A DNA stretch of 64,000 nt from contig JAANDG010000050.1 in assembly GCA_036852015.1 (NCBI GenBank), positions 62,001 to 126,000 of the forward strand, in the 5' to 3' direction. Position 1 is the stretch's first letter. Each line of letters opens with the position of its first letter. Positions 1 to 11,616 of this stretch are shown one piece after another. Under the pieces are notes generated by a model, which saw only the letters and a list, made by a program, of their open reading frames with translations, was not told where the DNA came from and made no database searches. The translations under genes were made by a program, and so were the position numbers. This DNA is from Pelodera strongyloides. Its lineage: Eukaryota; Nematoda; Chromadorea; Rhabditida; Rhabditidae.

Positions 1-108
1 CAGCCTGACAGTTAGACACACCGACACCTATATAAAAACAGCGACGCACTAGGCGCCGCTCCTAATTTAAATAACAAAAAATTCAAAAGTCAAAGATAAA
101 AAAAGTAC

Positions 109-3100
109 CAAAGCTGTCTTGGTAGGCACAGTGGATGTCTCCTTCGATCGGTCGGACCTGTGAGGAGTTCGCTCGCGGGGATCTGATTGAACTCCCACAC
201 TCTTTTCATCGCCTGAAAGGTGACATTTTCATTTGTCAGCTGGTTGAGGTGCTTACTACTTACGGACACATCCGGGTTCCCACTGTTAAAGCGAAATACC
301 GGCCGGTTTGAGCATAATTTTGCATAAAAAAATAGACCCCCAATTCGACCCCAATTAGCATAACTACATACCGTGTTCCATAAAAATCCATACCGTGTTC
401 CATAAAAATCCATACCGTGTTCATCACTAACTAAGAGGATTCAAACCAAAACCTAACCACAGTCACGAACTCCAACATATGCTAAACATTTTTAGAAACG
501 ACACAAAAGCTCACTCGTTACTCCAACATTGTCATTTTCATCCAGTGGGGAATCTGATGCCTCGAATAGGATTTCCTGAAAGTAAAGGTTTCTTCAAACT
601 CAAAGACAAAAGACAATAAGCTTAGAAAGGTCTTTGCCGTAAAATAACAATAAACCATGAAATGATACAAAACATGACAACATCGCACTCTGAATGACTA
701 ATCAATAATCAATAAAATCATATAAACCCACAAAATCATCATCCTCTTCTGTGGGAGAAAACAAAAAATGTGGCAAGTCGTCTTCGTCAGAGGAAGGCTC
801 CTCAACAGACCTGGTTTCTAAACGATTTACTATTTACACTTTACACCAATCAAAAAAAAACTTAAAACTTAACACTTAACGGCTTAACTGGCCTCACCCT
901 ACGACCTAAACTAACGCCCGACTATAAGAGATAAGCCAACTAACACAAAAAGTACCTCTAAAAGACGTAGTCCATTCGGCATCCCAGTCCTCATCTTCTT
1001 GAATATTACCAACTTTTCCAAGGTTGCGCAGTTTGGACGGAAGCAGAGAATCTACAAGTAGGAAAGAGCCTAAGAATCAGTTACGCATACAAATACGCAT
1101 CAAATAAACGATAAACCACAAATCAACTCATCCTGATGTGCCACGACAGTAAATACTTTTTTTTCTCTGCGCCAAGTTTCCAACATCGTCAACAAGTCGC
1201 AAGACGAGTTATAGCATTTCGGAAACCACTTTCGCGTTTCGCCAGAGCAAAACGATCAGCACTTCATACACGCGCGACTTTCAAAAAGGAAACAACATAA
1301 GAAAACAGGTTAAACTCCTACCATCTGTACTAGAAGTCTCTGGTAAGAAAGGTGTCTTCATTCTCTTCGATTTTGATAACTTCCGACTGGGAGCGGTGTC
1401 CTTATTTCCAGAATGCTGTGACGGCCGACTATGCGGTGCATTATCCGTCCAGGCGCTGAAATAATATGGGTATGATTGGACACTTCATAACTTTTTACCT
1501 ACCCTTACTAAGCAAATGTGTACTTCTTTCATGTCCTACCACAGGGCCACAAGCGTTCCCTGTGCCGCGGGGAACGCTTCCCTAAAACACTCCTATCCTA
1601 TCCCACTTCCCACTGTTCCACAAACAAAAATAATATAAAAAATGGGTCTTTGTCGAGTTCTACGCCGAGCGGAAACTAAATAACAAGAGAGCAAGACTAA
1701 AGCATTGGAAAGCCGTCCAAAATTCAAAGCCAAAGTAGACCCACCAATAATATCGAACAACATTGTGGTGTGTTAGTTTGGCAAACAATTTGGCCTCCTT
1801 TGTGATTTTCTGGTTCAATTTCTCACTCCGCGGGTCCAAAGGAATCACTTTGACAGCATAATGTACTTGATCGAGTTTATTTCTGAAAATAGTGGGAAGA
1901 TTGTAGGTGAGGTGTAGAGTCTGGAGTTTGGTATTGTTTTTATATATGTGATGAAATGTGACATGAATCATGAATAAATAGATAATCAGATAATTATGCA
2001 TGCAATTAGACCACTTTGGTGTTTTGATCACAACAGTGGTGATATGTTGCCATTAAAAGCAACATGCAAAGTAAAAAGTACCCGTCTTATTATAATTGAC
2101 AAATTGATAGCGAGCTTAGCTCTTGTCTAAAAACGAAACATATTGAAAATGTTACCTAGCCAAGAGCACTTCGCCGAATCCTCCCTTTCCCAGAGATTTC
2201 ATAATATAAAATTCTCGTCCGAGCCTTGTCTTGGCTCCGCCCACTTCCTGAACACCCGGACCCGAAATCGAAGACCCATCAAGGTTCAGTACGAAGGGAT
2301 CTAAAATAAATGAATAAACATACATACACATAGGCCGCAGGGCACAGAATAGTACGTCAACTGTAACGTACAGATTCGAGGTGCACTTCAACAGTCAACA
2401 CGACAAAGATCATCCATATAGATATTAATCAATAACACAAAAAAAATTAATCATCAAACCTGATGTCAAATAAGGATGATCTACCAAAGGATCGCACGTC
2501 TTCACACTCTGACAGGCCTTGATGAAGGAACTCAAATGAGAGGACGCATCACAAGAATCGTCTAACGATGAGGCACATAAGGTGTCGAGCAACGAGCCTG
2601 AACAAAAAAAAGTAAATTAATAATAAAAAAACAGCATATCACCACTTCAAAACAGAGATATTGTTGTGTGATCTACATATTCATATCATCTGACAATGTG
2701 ACAATTGACAATAAACTTATTATCCCAAATATGTAAAAACAAATCAAACTCTCCAGCTCACCTACAGCAAAAAGGTCCTTCTTGCGCAGATTTTTATGCT
2801 GCTCATCCCATGTGGAAATAAGCGATTCCGTGTTTTTCCCTTCACAAATCGCTTTGAACAACTCAGAAAGCTGAGTCAGTGAGCGCCTATAAAGAAAGCA
2901 TATATCTGTAACCTTTCATAAAATATATTACGATTATAGAACTAATAATTAATAATAAGTATCACATTATTTAAAAAAAAGTGAAATCCAAGAAATTACC
3001 ATATGCTCCAGTCGCCTAATCGAAATGAGACATAATCATCGGTCCATAACGAGCTCGCGTCTGAAGAACAGCAACATATTATATTCAAACAAAGTTACAA

Positions 3101-3703
3101 ACATCAACACAGAAAAGTTTGAACTTTTGAAACATAGAAATGGAAGAAAACAAAAAGAAACAAAATAAATGCATTAACTCACCTACTGCACCATGTGCAA
3201 ACTGTTGATCATGAAGCCATCTGAGCGCACAGACACAACTTGTTGCCAACCGTCGTAAGGCACTCGGCTAAAATAAAAAAATATAGACTTTTTAGAAAAT
3301 AGGAAAGAGACCAAGCTAGTGTACTTCCCGCAATGTCAAATCTCTTCTTGTGGTAACTACTAACTACAATACCCAATACCCATGAGAATGTAGCTCACAA
3401 AATTTTCAATAGATTATCGGCAGGCAGGGCTTCACTCCCGGTAGCTGCTCCAACAAGCCTAGCACAGTCAACAAAATGGTGTTTCGTAAAAAAGACGTAC
3501 ATGACTATTAACTATTAAACTTATTCAAACAAAATAAAGAATCTCACGTCGTTCTCAATTTTCTCCGCGATTCCTTGTACATTCATATCGGCCAACGCAA
3601 CTTGTTGCCCGACATGAATTCGGATATTGAAGCAGGTTTGCGTTACAGCGATCTTGTCAACCTAAACAAGCAGAATATATAACCTCTGTCGACCCCTTCC
3701 CCT

Positions 3704-3760
<57 letters not shown>

Positions 3761-6636
3761 TCTCTCTCTCTGGATAAATTCCCAATTCATGAGAGAAAAT
3801 TACCTGAATAAACACGTAGGGAACAATTGAGGAGTCCACATCATTCAGTTCCACTAACGAAGATGAAAAGGATTCAAACACGGCCAGCCGTTCTGCAAGT
3901 GAGTTAAAACAATTACCATCCCAATGTACATACAGAAAGATGAACACTACAAATACTGCCCATAGAAAAAGGGGGCAGCACATACCCAATACCCTTCTAA
4001 CAACTAAACGGCAAACCTAAAAATTTGCTAAAATCCGGCATTGTCCCCTTATGATCCTTCCTTCCAAGAGTGTACTCGAAGGTCCAATCCGAAACAAGCA
4101 CGGTTTGTTCCTTAAATGTGCATTTTGCGATAAAATGCATATTTCATTTTTTCATTTGCGGATAGCAAGGTGTTACTCTTTTCTTATAAACGAACCTTAA
4201 GCTAATCGTTACATGTGGCTTAATTTGCCAACCTTCTCATCATCATTTTTCATTTTATATGACGAACACTTATATATTTTACGTAATGTGTCAATAAATG
4301 TTTATTATTACAAATATGTGCATCATAATCATGAGCGTCGAACGCTGAGCGTTTGCTGTATGATAATTTATTTTATACGATGCACACTTACATATTTTAC
4401 GTAATGTGTCAATAAAATTTTATTATTACAAATATGTGCATCATAATCATGAGCGTCGAACGTTGAGTGTTTGTTGTATGATGATTTGAATACCTGACAA
4501 GTACCACTCCATTCGGTACAATAATTGGTCTTTCGTTTGTGTCCAGCAGGACTCGGATCCAAGACGAGTACTTTATGCGCACCAAATGTTCGAAGTTCAC
4601 GATTCTAAAAAATTCAGACTTCAGAGGCATATAACATATAAAACTTAATCTCCCCCCCCCCCTCTTCCCCGTAGGGGAACTGAGGCCGTATTCACCAACA
4701 CACATAGAGCCCTCAGGCTCACGAGCGCTCTGAATCTCTTCCGCTCTCGCACTCTCTACGCATCCTTTAGCTACCTGGGAAGGCTCCCTGCGTGATGGTG
4801 AATGCGGCCTCAGTGCTGCTTTCTCCCGGCTACTGGGAAGCTCTTTTCTGTCCTCAGGGAGGGAATCGTTCTAAATCCCCGGGGGAATCGTAGTGGTGAA
4901 TATGGCTTCTGGAATCTCTTGCGAATGTCAATGCTCGGCTCGGCCGTTTGGGTAAAGCAAGGGAAAAACGGTGAACAACACAACAACAGATTGCATATAA
5001 TACCAACACAACAAAATGTATACTTACACAACTCTCGGATCTCTGTCTCTCTTGCATCTCCTCTCTTTTCCATTCTGCCTCCAATTTTCTGCGTTCTTGT
5101 CCCTCTACATATTCATCCCACTCTTTCTGTTCGCTGTTCAGTCGCTGTCGCTAGATTGTCAAAAAATAATAACCTTATTGTTATTATTTAATATTATTAT
5201 AAATAATACAGCCTGAATTAGGGGTTATACATATACCGGACAAAATACAATCGCTATCATTACATATACTGTATCATGGAGATGAGATGGAGAGCCGCTA
5301 TCGCGCCTATTAAAGAGTATCGTATCGAAAGTAGGGTGTCAAACTCAGCACAACAACTCAAACATATTCTGCACAAACAGAGCATCCTCTTATTATAGTC
5401 CTCTAGTAGGCAGTTTTCTTCGAAACAGAAAAGTAAAAAAAAACATCAGCTGAACTAAATGATAGTAAACCAACCCTCTGTTCAATTTTTCCTTTTTCGC
5501 GTTCTCTAATCATTCCGTCATGAAACGAGCCTGGAGGCGGTTTATTCTTCTCGTAAAGGAATTGCCGGACTATCTCACAAAACTCCATTATCATGGCCTA
5601 AAAATGGAAAAATATAACCAGGTTGGGGATAAAAAAAATATGATCTTCACGTTTACCTAAATTTTTTAGTATTTACGTGTCTGAAGGGTTAAATATGAGG
5701 CTAAAGCTTAGCTAATTGGCTATATTTTTCTAACAAATTAGACAAACCTGTCCAAGAGACTCAGTCCCTTTCTCCATCAATTTTTGTTTGAGTTTTTCCA
5801 GGTCATTCTTCCATACGCCTTTCTCCCTTTCAAAAGATAGTGTCGGGAGTCTAAAACATAACTTTACATTATAATCAGCACAGAATCCCGAAAGTAAACC
5901 AGGTAAAATAAAAGGCTATGAATGAAAAAATCCGACTTACTTAATCGGAAAGTGAACCACAGTGATGAGAAACACAGGAAGAAAGGTGAGAACATAAACA
6001 TACACGTTTGGGTAGTTTGGTGAGCATGTAACGTGCAGATCGAGTGAGACAAACACCTTTGAAGCCCGTTTGCTTTCGGACTCGATCGGCTTGAGAGACA
6101 CGCGAACTTCCAACGGTTTCCAGATCTAAAAGGAACATATTTCGAATTAAATTATGAAACTCATAATGAGGTTTCCATGTATGCGATTCGCACCTGCGAA
6201 AATGTCAAACCGCTGCGCTGTCCATGTTCAAGTCATTTTACATGCAAGTCAACTGCCTATCATAACCCATGCGAATCGCACGTTTGACATGGTCCTGCAG
6301 CGAAAGTGTATCAGGTCCATACTATTTGAAATAAATCCGTACTATTTTGAAATAGATCCATACTAGATTCAAAATCGCTGCGGGACCGTGTCATTTACAT
6401 CGATTCGAACATGGAGAGCGATTTGACATTTTCGCAGGTGCAAATCGCATACATGGAAACCCCATTATAAGAAACAAGCGTGTTACCAAAGAACAAAAAC
6501 AAACAACTAGAAAGCAATCAATTACCTTCCATACAGTGTTACTGAGAATCTGGACATCATCTCCGTATATTGCCTCCAAAGCCAGTTTCTCGTCCGTTTG
6601 CAGTTGTTCACATTCTTCGCGCGTGAGATTGGTCAT
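109..6636 (-). CDS. gcn-2: GCN2-type eIF2-alpha kinase, N-terminal part (truncated by window edge)
   Basis: GCN2 phosphorylates eIF2-alpha when uncharged tRNA accumulates. Twenty exons read in phase to 721 codons: 6526-6636, 6004-6125, 5748-5850, 5475-5597, 5028-5150, 4494-4604, 4017-4110, 3804-3892, 3548-3661, 3183-3267, 3000-3060, 2762-2886, 2460-2597, 2156-2300, 1745-1882, 1322-1455, 956-1051, 732-817, 515-575, 109-212. Residues 1-120 form an RWD domain (LEAIYGDD, CSPNYPN, then NKPPPGSFHDGM). A charged linker follows (about 150-195). Next is a pseudokinase (about 230-465) whose catalytic loop is HGAVDASSLW, with no HRD. The true kinase starts near residue 500 with GKGGFGEVLLAR and AVKVIP, then NVVRYY. 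An acidic, Ser-rich insert begins where GCN2 proteins carry one. The kinase C-lobe, HisRS-like and C-terminal domains should lie left of base 1. Start is the ATG opening the RWD domain. Identity is secure; the last two insert exons are less so. Confidence 0.93.
286..420. repeat. truncated AGCGAAATACC element plus 23-bp tandem repeat
   Basis: TTAA followed by AGCGAAATACCGGCCGG matches the left terminus of the abundant family seen across the window. The right terminus is missing. From about 362 a 23-bp unit (containing CATACCGTGTTCC) repeats about 2.5 times. Both lie in the intron between the last two GCN2 exons in the window. Confidence 0.7.
3709..3772. repeat. (CT)n microsatellite
   Basis: An almost pure CT dinucleotide run with one CA interruption, in a GCN2 intron between the exons at 3548-3661 and 3804-3892. 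On the coding strand it reads as AG repeats. Confidence 0.95.
4250..4487. repeat. 119-bp tandem duplication in GCN2 intron
   Basis: Two adjacent diverged copies of about 119 bp, recognised by the shared strings ATATTTTACGTAATGTGTC and CATAATCATGAGCGTCGAAC. The second copy ends about 7 bp before the GCN2 exon 4494-4604, on that exon's donor side. Confidence 0.85.
4690..4880. repeat. Dispersed repeat with inverted ends (GAGGCCGTATTCACC)
   Basis: The segment opens with GAGGCCGTATTCACCAAC and closes near 4810 with the inverse, GGTGAATGCGGCCTC; a further short copy follows near 4888. A related copy in opposite orientation lies at about 26865-27007 (GAGAGTGCGAGAGCAGAAG, GGTGAATAGGGCCTC). Both are intronic, in GCN2 and SNX13. 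This looks like a small non-autonomous element. No target duplication could be assigned. Confidence 0.55.
6163..6469. mobile_element. Inverted-repeat element, TGCGATTCGCAC family, copy 1
   Basis: The left arm reads ATAATGAGGTTTCCATGTAT and TGCGATTCGCACCTGCGAAA; the right arm is its near inverse (TTTCGCAGGTGCAAATCGCA, ATACATGGAAACCCCATTAT). About 307 bp, within GCN2 intron 1. Related copies lie near 50850-51150 and at 57659-57952. No transposase is visible, so it is a non-autonomous element. Confidence 0.75.
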
Positions 6637-7370
6637 CGTTTCTACAAATTAAAACAGTGAATTTATATTTTATATTTTGATCACATTTACCATAAACGGG
6701 TGTATTGTGTACGTGCAATTTAAAACAATGTCGTAATACACACCTCAACAGAACCTGGATTTCTCCCAGGTGGCTGGGACGGGCCTACAACTTCACATCA
6801 AGAGCTTTAAAACAACACAACTCCACAAAAGATCGGCGTCGATTTTTAGTTCACTCGCACTGGACCTAAACATAGAAGAGTGGCGAACAGCGGCTCACAA
6901 AGATTACAAATAACATACACAACGTAAACTACATTGTTTAAAAAGAAATATGATAATGACTCAAAAATGAATGACATATTTTGAATGACAATGTAAAAAA
7001 AACCATATAAAACAAATAGAATGATCTAACGCACATCTATATTTAATTCAGCAACATAATAGCAATGAAATAGGTTGCTAGACGCGAACTAGATCATGCT
7101 TAAGTCAGTACTAGATCGATACTAGTTTGGCTGCGCTTAACTTAATGCGCCCCGCTAAAACTACGGTAGCTTGGGTGCAAAATTAAATATCATCTGTTAC
7201 AGTACACTGACCAAACAACAGTAATTTGCAGTAGCACACAAAGTACGCAAAAATATACACAGGCACACTTCGCGATCGTTAGTTTTTACTTATTTTTAGC
7301 AAGTGTAATAATTCAAGGGCCAACTTGATCCCAATATCAAATCACAAGCTCAAGTGCTCGTTTAGATATG
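6637..7370. other. Region upstream of GCN2
   Basis: AT-rich sequence upstream of the GCN2 start on the minus strand. It probably holds the promoter. I see no coding exon and cannot assign specific sites. Confidence 0.5.
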
Positions 7371-7641
7371 CTCATTTTTGTCTCACGTCCGCTATGCTAC
7401 AGTATAGAGGCTAGAGTAAGTAGAGATAGCATTAGAAACAAGAGGGAAATAATCAGGAAATTACCGATGCCTTTGGGAAAATTATCCATTCCATCAAATT
7501 ATTCAGCTCTTGTTTCTGTTGCTCTCTCTCTCTCTCTCCCTCTCTCTTTCACTCTCTCTCTCTCTCTAATCTCTCACTCTCTCTACTTACTCCAGCCTCT
7601 AGCCTATACTGTACCACTGCGGACTTTGAGACAAAAATGAG
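7371..7641. mobile_element. 271-bp inverted-repeat element (CTCATTTTTGTCTCA termini)
   Basis: Termini CTCATTTTTGTCTCA and TGAGACAAAAATGAG are exact inverses. Inside them the arms continue imperfectly (TACAGTATAGAGGCTAGAGT against CCTCTAGCCTATACTGTA). The centre is CT-rich. No clear target duplication. Confidence 0.75.
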
Positions 7642-8065
7642 TATATAAAGGAGAAGAGTTTATTTGGTCTTTTGTTTGTGTGAACGAAACGAAAATTAGA
7701 ATATCTAAGAGGCTACGTTGCAAACGTTTCACACACGTGGTTCTGCATCTTAAACATTGAAAGGCGCCTCAGGCAGCGGTAGCCGTCTGGTTCATAATGT
7801 TGCTTGTTGGCTTCAATGATCAGGTTTGGAATGGAAATGAGTGAAATCCCCGTTCGGGATGTTCTTAGTTAGAAAGCTGATTAGCACAGTATTTTGAGAT
7901 TTCGTTATTACTGTACTAAATGTGTTCGGAAATGTTTGACCGGATTTCCTTTCGGGATGTCCACCCCGGGCCTAACTTCTGTCGTGCTTTACTACTGGCG
8001 TAAATTACCTTTGTTTGGAGGGACCTTTTTTCTTCAGGTTCTAAATTTCTAAATCTAAATCTTTT

Positions 8066-8645
8066 CACGCCTCAAGAGCGTGCACATTTGTTTACGGGAG
8101 TTCAAAGTACAATTTCAAGGTTTTGCTTATGACATGTTCCGCAGAGGTCCTGAGCCTAGTAGGCTACGGGTTCCAGATGACAAATTACACGGCCATTGGT
8201 ATGAATAATAACAACTTATTCATACAAAGGACAATAGTGTAATGTTTTCCACGTAGAAAATCGCAATTCTCCATTACATTTGGAGTTTCCCCACAATAAT
8301 ACAATGCAAAAAATATTTGTGTACTATCCATGGTCAACGGCTTTCATAAATAATATTCAATGCACAACTGTCCTGTTATTCAGTGGCGTAATGCAAAGGT
8401 ATTATTCGATTGGACTAGCCCGAAGACGTCGAGAAATTCATCACTGACTGGGCACCGTCGCCTACTGCACAGGCGTTCCAGGTCCTATGCGGAACAAGTC
8501 ATCTTGACCCTAGCCCGAAGACGTCGAGCAATTTGTCATCTGGAACTCGTCGCCTACTGCACAGGACCTCTGCGGAACATGTCATAAGCAAACATTGAAC
8601 CTCGATTTTCCCCCCTTGAATAAAGGTGCACGCTCTTGAAGCGTA
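8066..8645. repeat. Long imperfect palindrome
   Basis: The outer arms pair CGCCTCAAGAGCGTGCAC with GTGCACGCTCTTGAAGCG. Inner arms pair GCTTATGACATGTTCCGCAG with CTGCGGAACATGTCATAAGC. Within the right half, a block beginning CTAGCCCGAAGACGTCGAG is present twice in tandem (about 8415 and 8512). Confidence 0.7.
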
Positions 8646-9553
8646 AAACAAATTTTTTAAAGGGAATGTCAAGCCGGTTTTGCATGTTGGGCTCAAAAAA
8701 AGGCTTGCGTTTTGAAGGTAAGGAAAGTGAAAATAAAAATAAAAATAAACAAAAACTTTCATGCAAGAAGAAAAACAATTTCCAACCCCTCCAAAAAAAC
8801 TCCTTCAGTATGGGATTCGAGACGTGTGGACAGAGCTAAGCCAAATCGCTGTCTACGTGACGGTTTGAATTACCGGCTCGCCGCAACGCACCCGTTTGCG
8901 TGCGTTGGGCGGGTTTTGTTCGCGTTTTAGACAAAATCTCAAATATTTTATTCTGGCGCCATTTTTATGGGTTTACTGTATTGAGCGCCTTTCGAGATTT
9001 ACTTAGTCTGCGCCAGGAGGTGCCTTTCTGCGCAGACCCTTGACCTTGACATGTCCTTTAAAAGTCATGCGCTTCGGAACCACACTGAACAAAGGATCAC
9101 GATCTTTCACCTAAATAAAGATTTATTTGCTAGAACTGCTCTTTTCATTTCGTGGTGCACCCTGATGATGATACAGATCTTTATAGATGCAGATTTTTCT
9201 TTTGATTAAAGAGTTAGACAAGGAAGCTAGTGAGAACAAGCCTAATATAATATTGAAGAACCTTTTGCCTTATTAACAAAAACTGGTTATTTTGTTTCGT
9301 TTGTAGTTTCTACTTATAGAAGAAGTACAACACTATTTAGCTCATCAGACAATGTTCAACTTGTACTTTAGTGCGCTGTTTTACATAGGGTATTTGCTTT
9401 GCACCTTTCTTACAACATAATATTCCGAAGGCTTACAATTAGAAATTAGAAGACTCTAACCCCAGAACAGAACACTGACTTATGTACAGAGCAATAACAC
9501 TCTATTTTGACCAAACTAATCATGCACTTATCTGTAAATTCGAAAAGAAATCA

Positions 9554-9690
9554 ATTCGAAAAGAAATCAACGAACAGCAACAGTTTGAATCTGGGTTAAT
9601 TCTTGTAAAACGATCCAAATTTGCCTACAATATAGTCCGAGGGTAAATTAGTGACATCATTTTTATATCATTTTCAAATTAGAAAGAAGA
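9554..9690 (+). pseudogene. Broken copy of DUF1647-like exon 7
   Basis: Bases 9554-9641 encode residues matching exon 7 of the gene at 17161-20655, including the shared run LILVKRSKFAYNI. Similarity continues into the following intron (ATCATTTT, ATCATTTTCAA). The neighbouring exons 6 and 8 are absent, the reading frame ends at TAA after the donor, and a 14-bp unit (AATTCGAAAAGAAA) is duplicated just upstream. This is a detached duplicate fragment inside the candidate element 7642-11083. Confidence 0.75.
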
Positions 9691-9783
9691 CTGTTTCGTG
9701 TGGCGACAAGAAATGAAAACGCATTTTTAGAATACTAAGGAATTAATATTGAGGTTCACAGGGCAGAAAAAAACCCAATGATT

Positions 9784-10240
9784 TTAAAGGGAGAGGCCCA
9801 CGAGAAAGAAGTTCCCTCAATTTACTTGTACAGAATGTCCGGTGCTTCAGAAATATTACGGTGAAAACAACATTGCTTGAAGTCTACAACTCACAGAGTT
9901 ATTCCCCGTCAAACAGTTCGGCCAGGTACCGTAGTCAGCAACGTTAAAATTTGTTTCTACTGTTTATACCCGTTCATTTTCATTCTTTCTCTATATAATA
10001 ATCGTCAAACGAAGAAAGATCATTCCTACGTTTATAAAGAGGTGTTTCCAATACAGTAATGCCCTAAAAGCGCAAAAATTGATTCTGGCTACGGTACCTG
10101 ACCGAACTATTTGCCGGAGAATAACTCTGCGAGTTCTAGGCTTCAAGCAATGCCGTTTTCACAGTAATATTTCTGAAATTCCGGACATTCCGTGCAAATG
10201 AGTTGATGGGAACTTTTTTCTCATGTGCCTCTCCCTTTAA
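9784..10240. mobile_element. TTAA-flanked inverted-repeat element (TTAAAGGGAGAGG)
   Basis: It starts TTAAAGGGAGAGGCCCACGA and ends with the inverse (CCTCTCCCTTTAA). Matching arms of about 185 bp include TGTCCGG/CCGGACA, TTGCTTGAAG/CTTCAAGCAA and AGAGTTATTC/GAATAACTCT. The right-hand TTAA is shared with the next element, so two elements abut. Confidence 0.8.
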
Positions 10241-10395
10241 AGCGAAATACCGGCCGGTTTTTGAAGCACGTCGAGTACACCAGCATTCTTATGCAGCGTC
10301 CATGAATTAGAATAAAAAAAATCGAGCAAAATTCGAGCAAATTAGCATAAATACGCAAGAATCCAGTTGTCCATGATGTTTCAAAAACTGGCCCC
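10237..10395. mobile_element. AGCGAAATACC element, right end degraded
   Basis: TTAA + AGCGAAATACCGGCCGG at the left; the right end reads ATGTTTCAAAAACTGGCCCC without the usual terminus. It belongs to the dominant small-element family of the window. Confidence 0.8.
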
Positions 10396-10686
10396 TCCTT
10401 CTCGCTAAGATTTCAAAATGTTCATTTCAAAACACAAAAAGAGTCTAGGCAAAAGCAAACCGAGTGCCTTTTTGCACCTCTTTTCTCTGTTTCTGTGTTT
10501 TCAAAATATTTCGCTTCAAGTTTTAAAAACATCGAAGCCTTTGAATAATTTACTAACTCCTTAAGAGCGCAGTCTACATACGTTTCAAGGCGGTCATTTT
10601 TATGTTTTCGACTACAGTTGTCGCTTCAAAACCACGTGCCATACCGCTTTAATATTTGTTAAAAGAAAGAAAGCAATCAATTCCAG

Positions 10687-10821
10687 ATGAATCGCACGTG
10701 GCTTCAGTCGAACAAATTCTTACTTTCTGCTGTGACGTTCTCCTTTCTAACCTTTACTTTCTATACTAATTATTCAAATAGAAATACAAAGTTGGAATAC
10801 TTTGATTACGTAAACGAAAAC
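10687..10821 (+). CDS. Orphan first exon with signal-anchor segment
   Basis: An ATG directly after TTCCAG opens a 45-codon exon ending at a GTAAAT donor. The protein starts MNRTWLQSNKFLLSAVTF, has one hydrophobic stretch and ends NEN. The DUF1647-like gene at 17161 has the same architecture, with its first exon ending ETEN before a donor. It may therefore be a duplicated first exon of that gene, since it lies in the same candidate element as the broken exon-7 copy. It could instead be the first exon of the unresolved gene at 11617-14445, but the phases do not join directly. Confidence 0.35.
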
Positions 10822-11119
10822 GTAAATACCTTTTCATTTTTACTGATATATATTACACCAGACGGCTATCGCCGCCTGAGGCGACTTTCAAAGGTTGAAA
10901 TGCAGGAACAGTGAGCACACTTGTGTGAAACGTTTGCAACGTATCTTGAAAAATCATGTAAGGTTCGATTTCGCTTGCTCAACACTGGGGTCCGATTCTC
11001 CTTTTGTAGCCTCTTAGATATTCTAATTTTCGTTGCGTGCATACAAACAAAAGACCAAGTAAACTCTTCTCCTTTATATAATAAGATACCACGGCAACAA
11101 GACAAGTATTCTTTTAATT

Positions 11120-11300
11120 TTAAGCGAAATACCAGCCGGTTTTTAAAACGCATCTCAAATATCTGCATTCTTATGCAGTTATGCTAATTGGGGTCTAATT
11201 GGGGTCCATTTTTTATTCTAATTTATGCTCATTTACATATGAAGCATAAGAAAGCCGGCGTAAGCGATGCGTTTCAAAAACGGCCGGTATAAGTATTTTT
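11120..11300. mobile_element. AGCGAAATACC family element
   Basis: Left end TTAAGCGAAATACCAGCCGG, right end GATGCGTTTCAAAAACGGCC then a decayed terminus. The inner part is AT-rich, as in the other copies. Confidence 0.8.
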
Positions 11301-11616
11301 TTTTAGTTGTATGTTTCACTTTCCTCTACAAATGACTCCACCTACTTTCTGTCGTTACCACTGGCCGCTATTTCGTGGATAAATATAGGAGTTCAACGTA
11401 TGACACCCTCTAGCCCAAGTTTCACTTCGCTTGTATGTTGGGTTTGGAAATATTATTATGTCTGGGCACTAGGTTGTATTGTGGTCGGTCATGGTTTAGA
11501 TCCGGCCCCTGGCGTCCTTTATTACATAAGACAAATATTTATTACTTTACTATTTGCATAAATTCGGAGAAGAATTATGTACCAGCTTACCCATAAATGT
11601 ATTATTTTATTTTCAG

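Larger units (their letters stand above)
7642..11083. mobile_element. Candidate 3.4-kb element bounded by long inverted repeats
   Basis: The block 7642-7800 is repeated in reverse at about 10857-11083. Shared landmarks include TATATAAAGGAGAAGAGTTTA at the outer end, AATTAGAATATCTAAGAGGC in the middle and GGTAGCCGTCTGG at the inner end (GGCTATCGCC in the other copy). The right arm has a roughly 60-bp insertion. Inside lie a further inverted repeat, a broken DUF1647-like exon, a TTAA-flanked element and an isolated signal-anchor exon. No transposase was recognised. It may be a composite or gene-capturing element, or simply an inverted duplication. Confidence 0.5.

Noticed and set aside
7368..7640. 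Plus-strand 90-codon open frame
   Set aside because: It lies entirely inside the 271-bp inverted-repeat element and its CT-rich centre gives a low-complexity Leu/Ser sequence.
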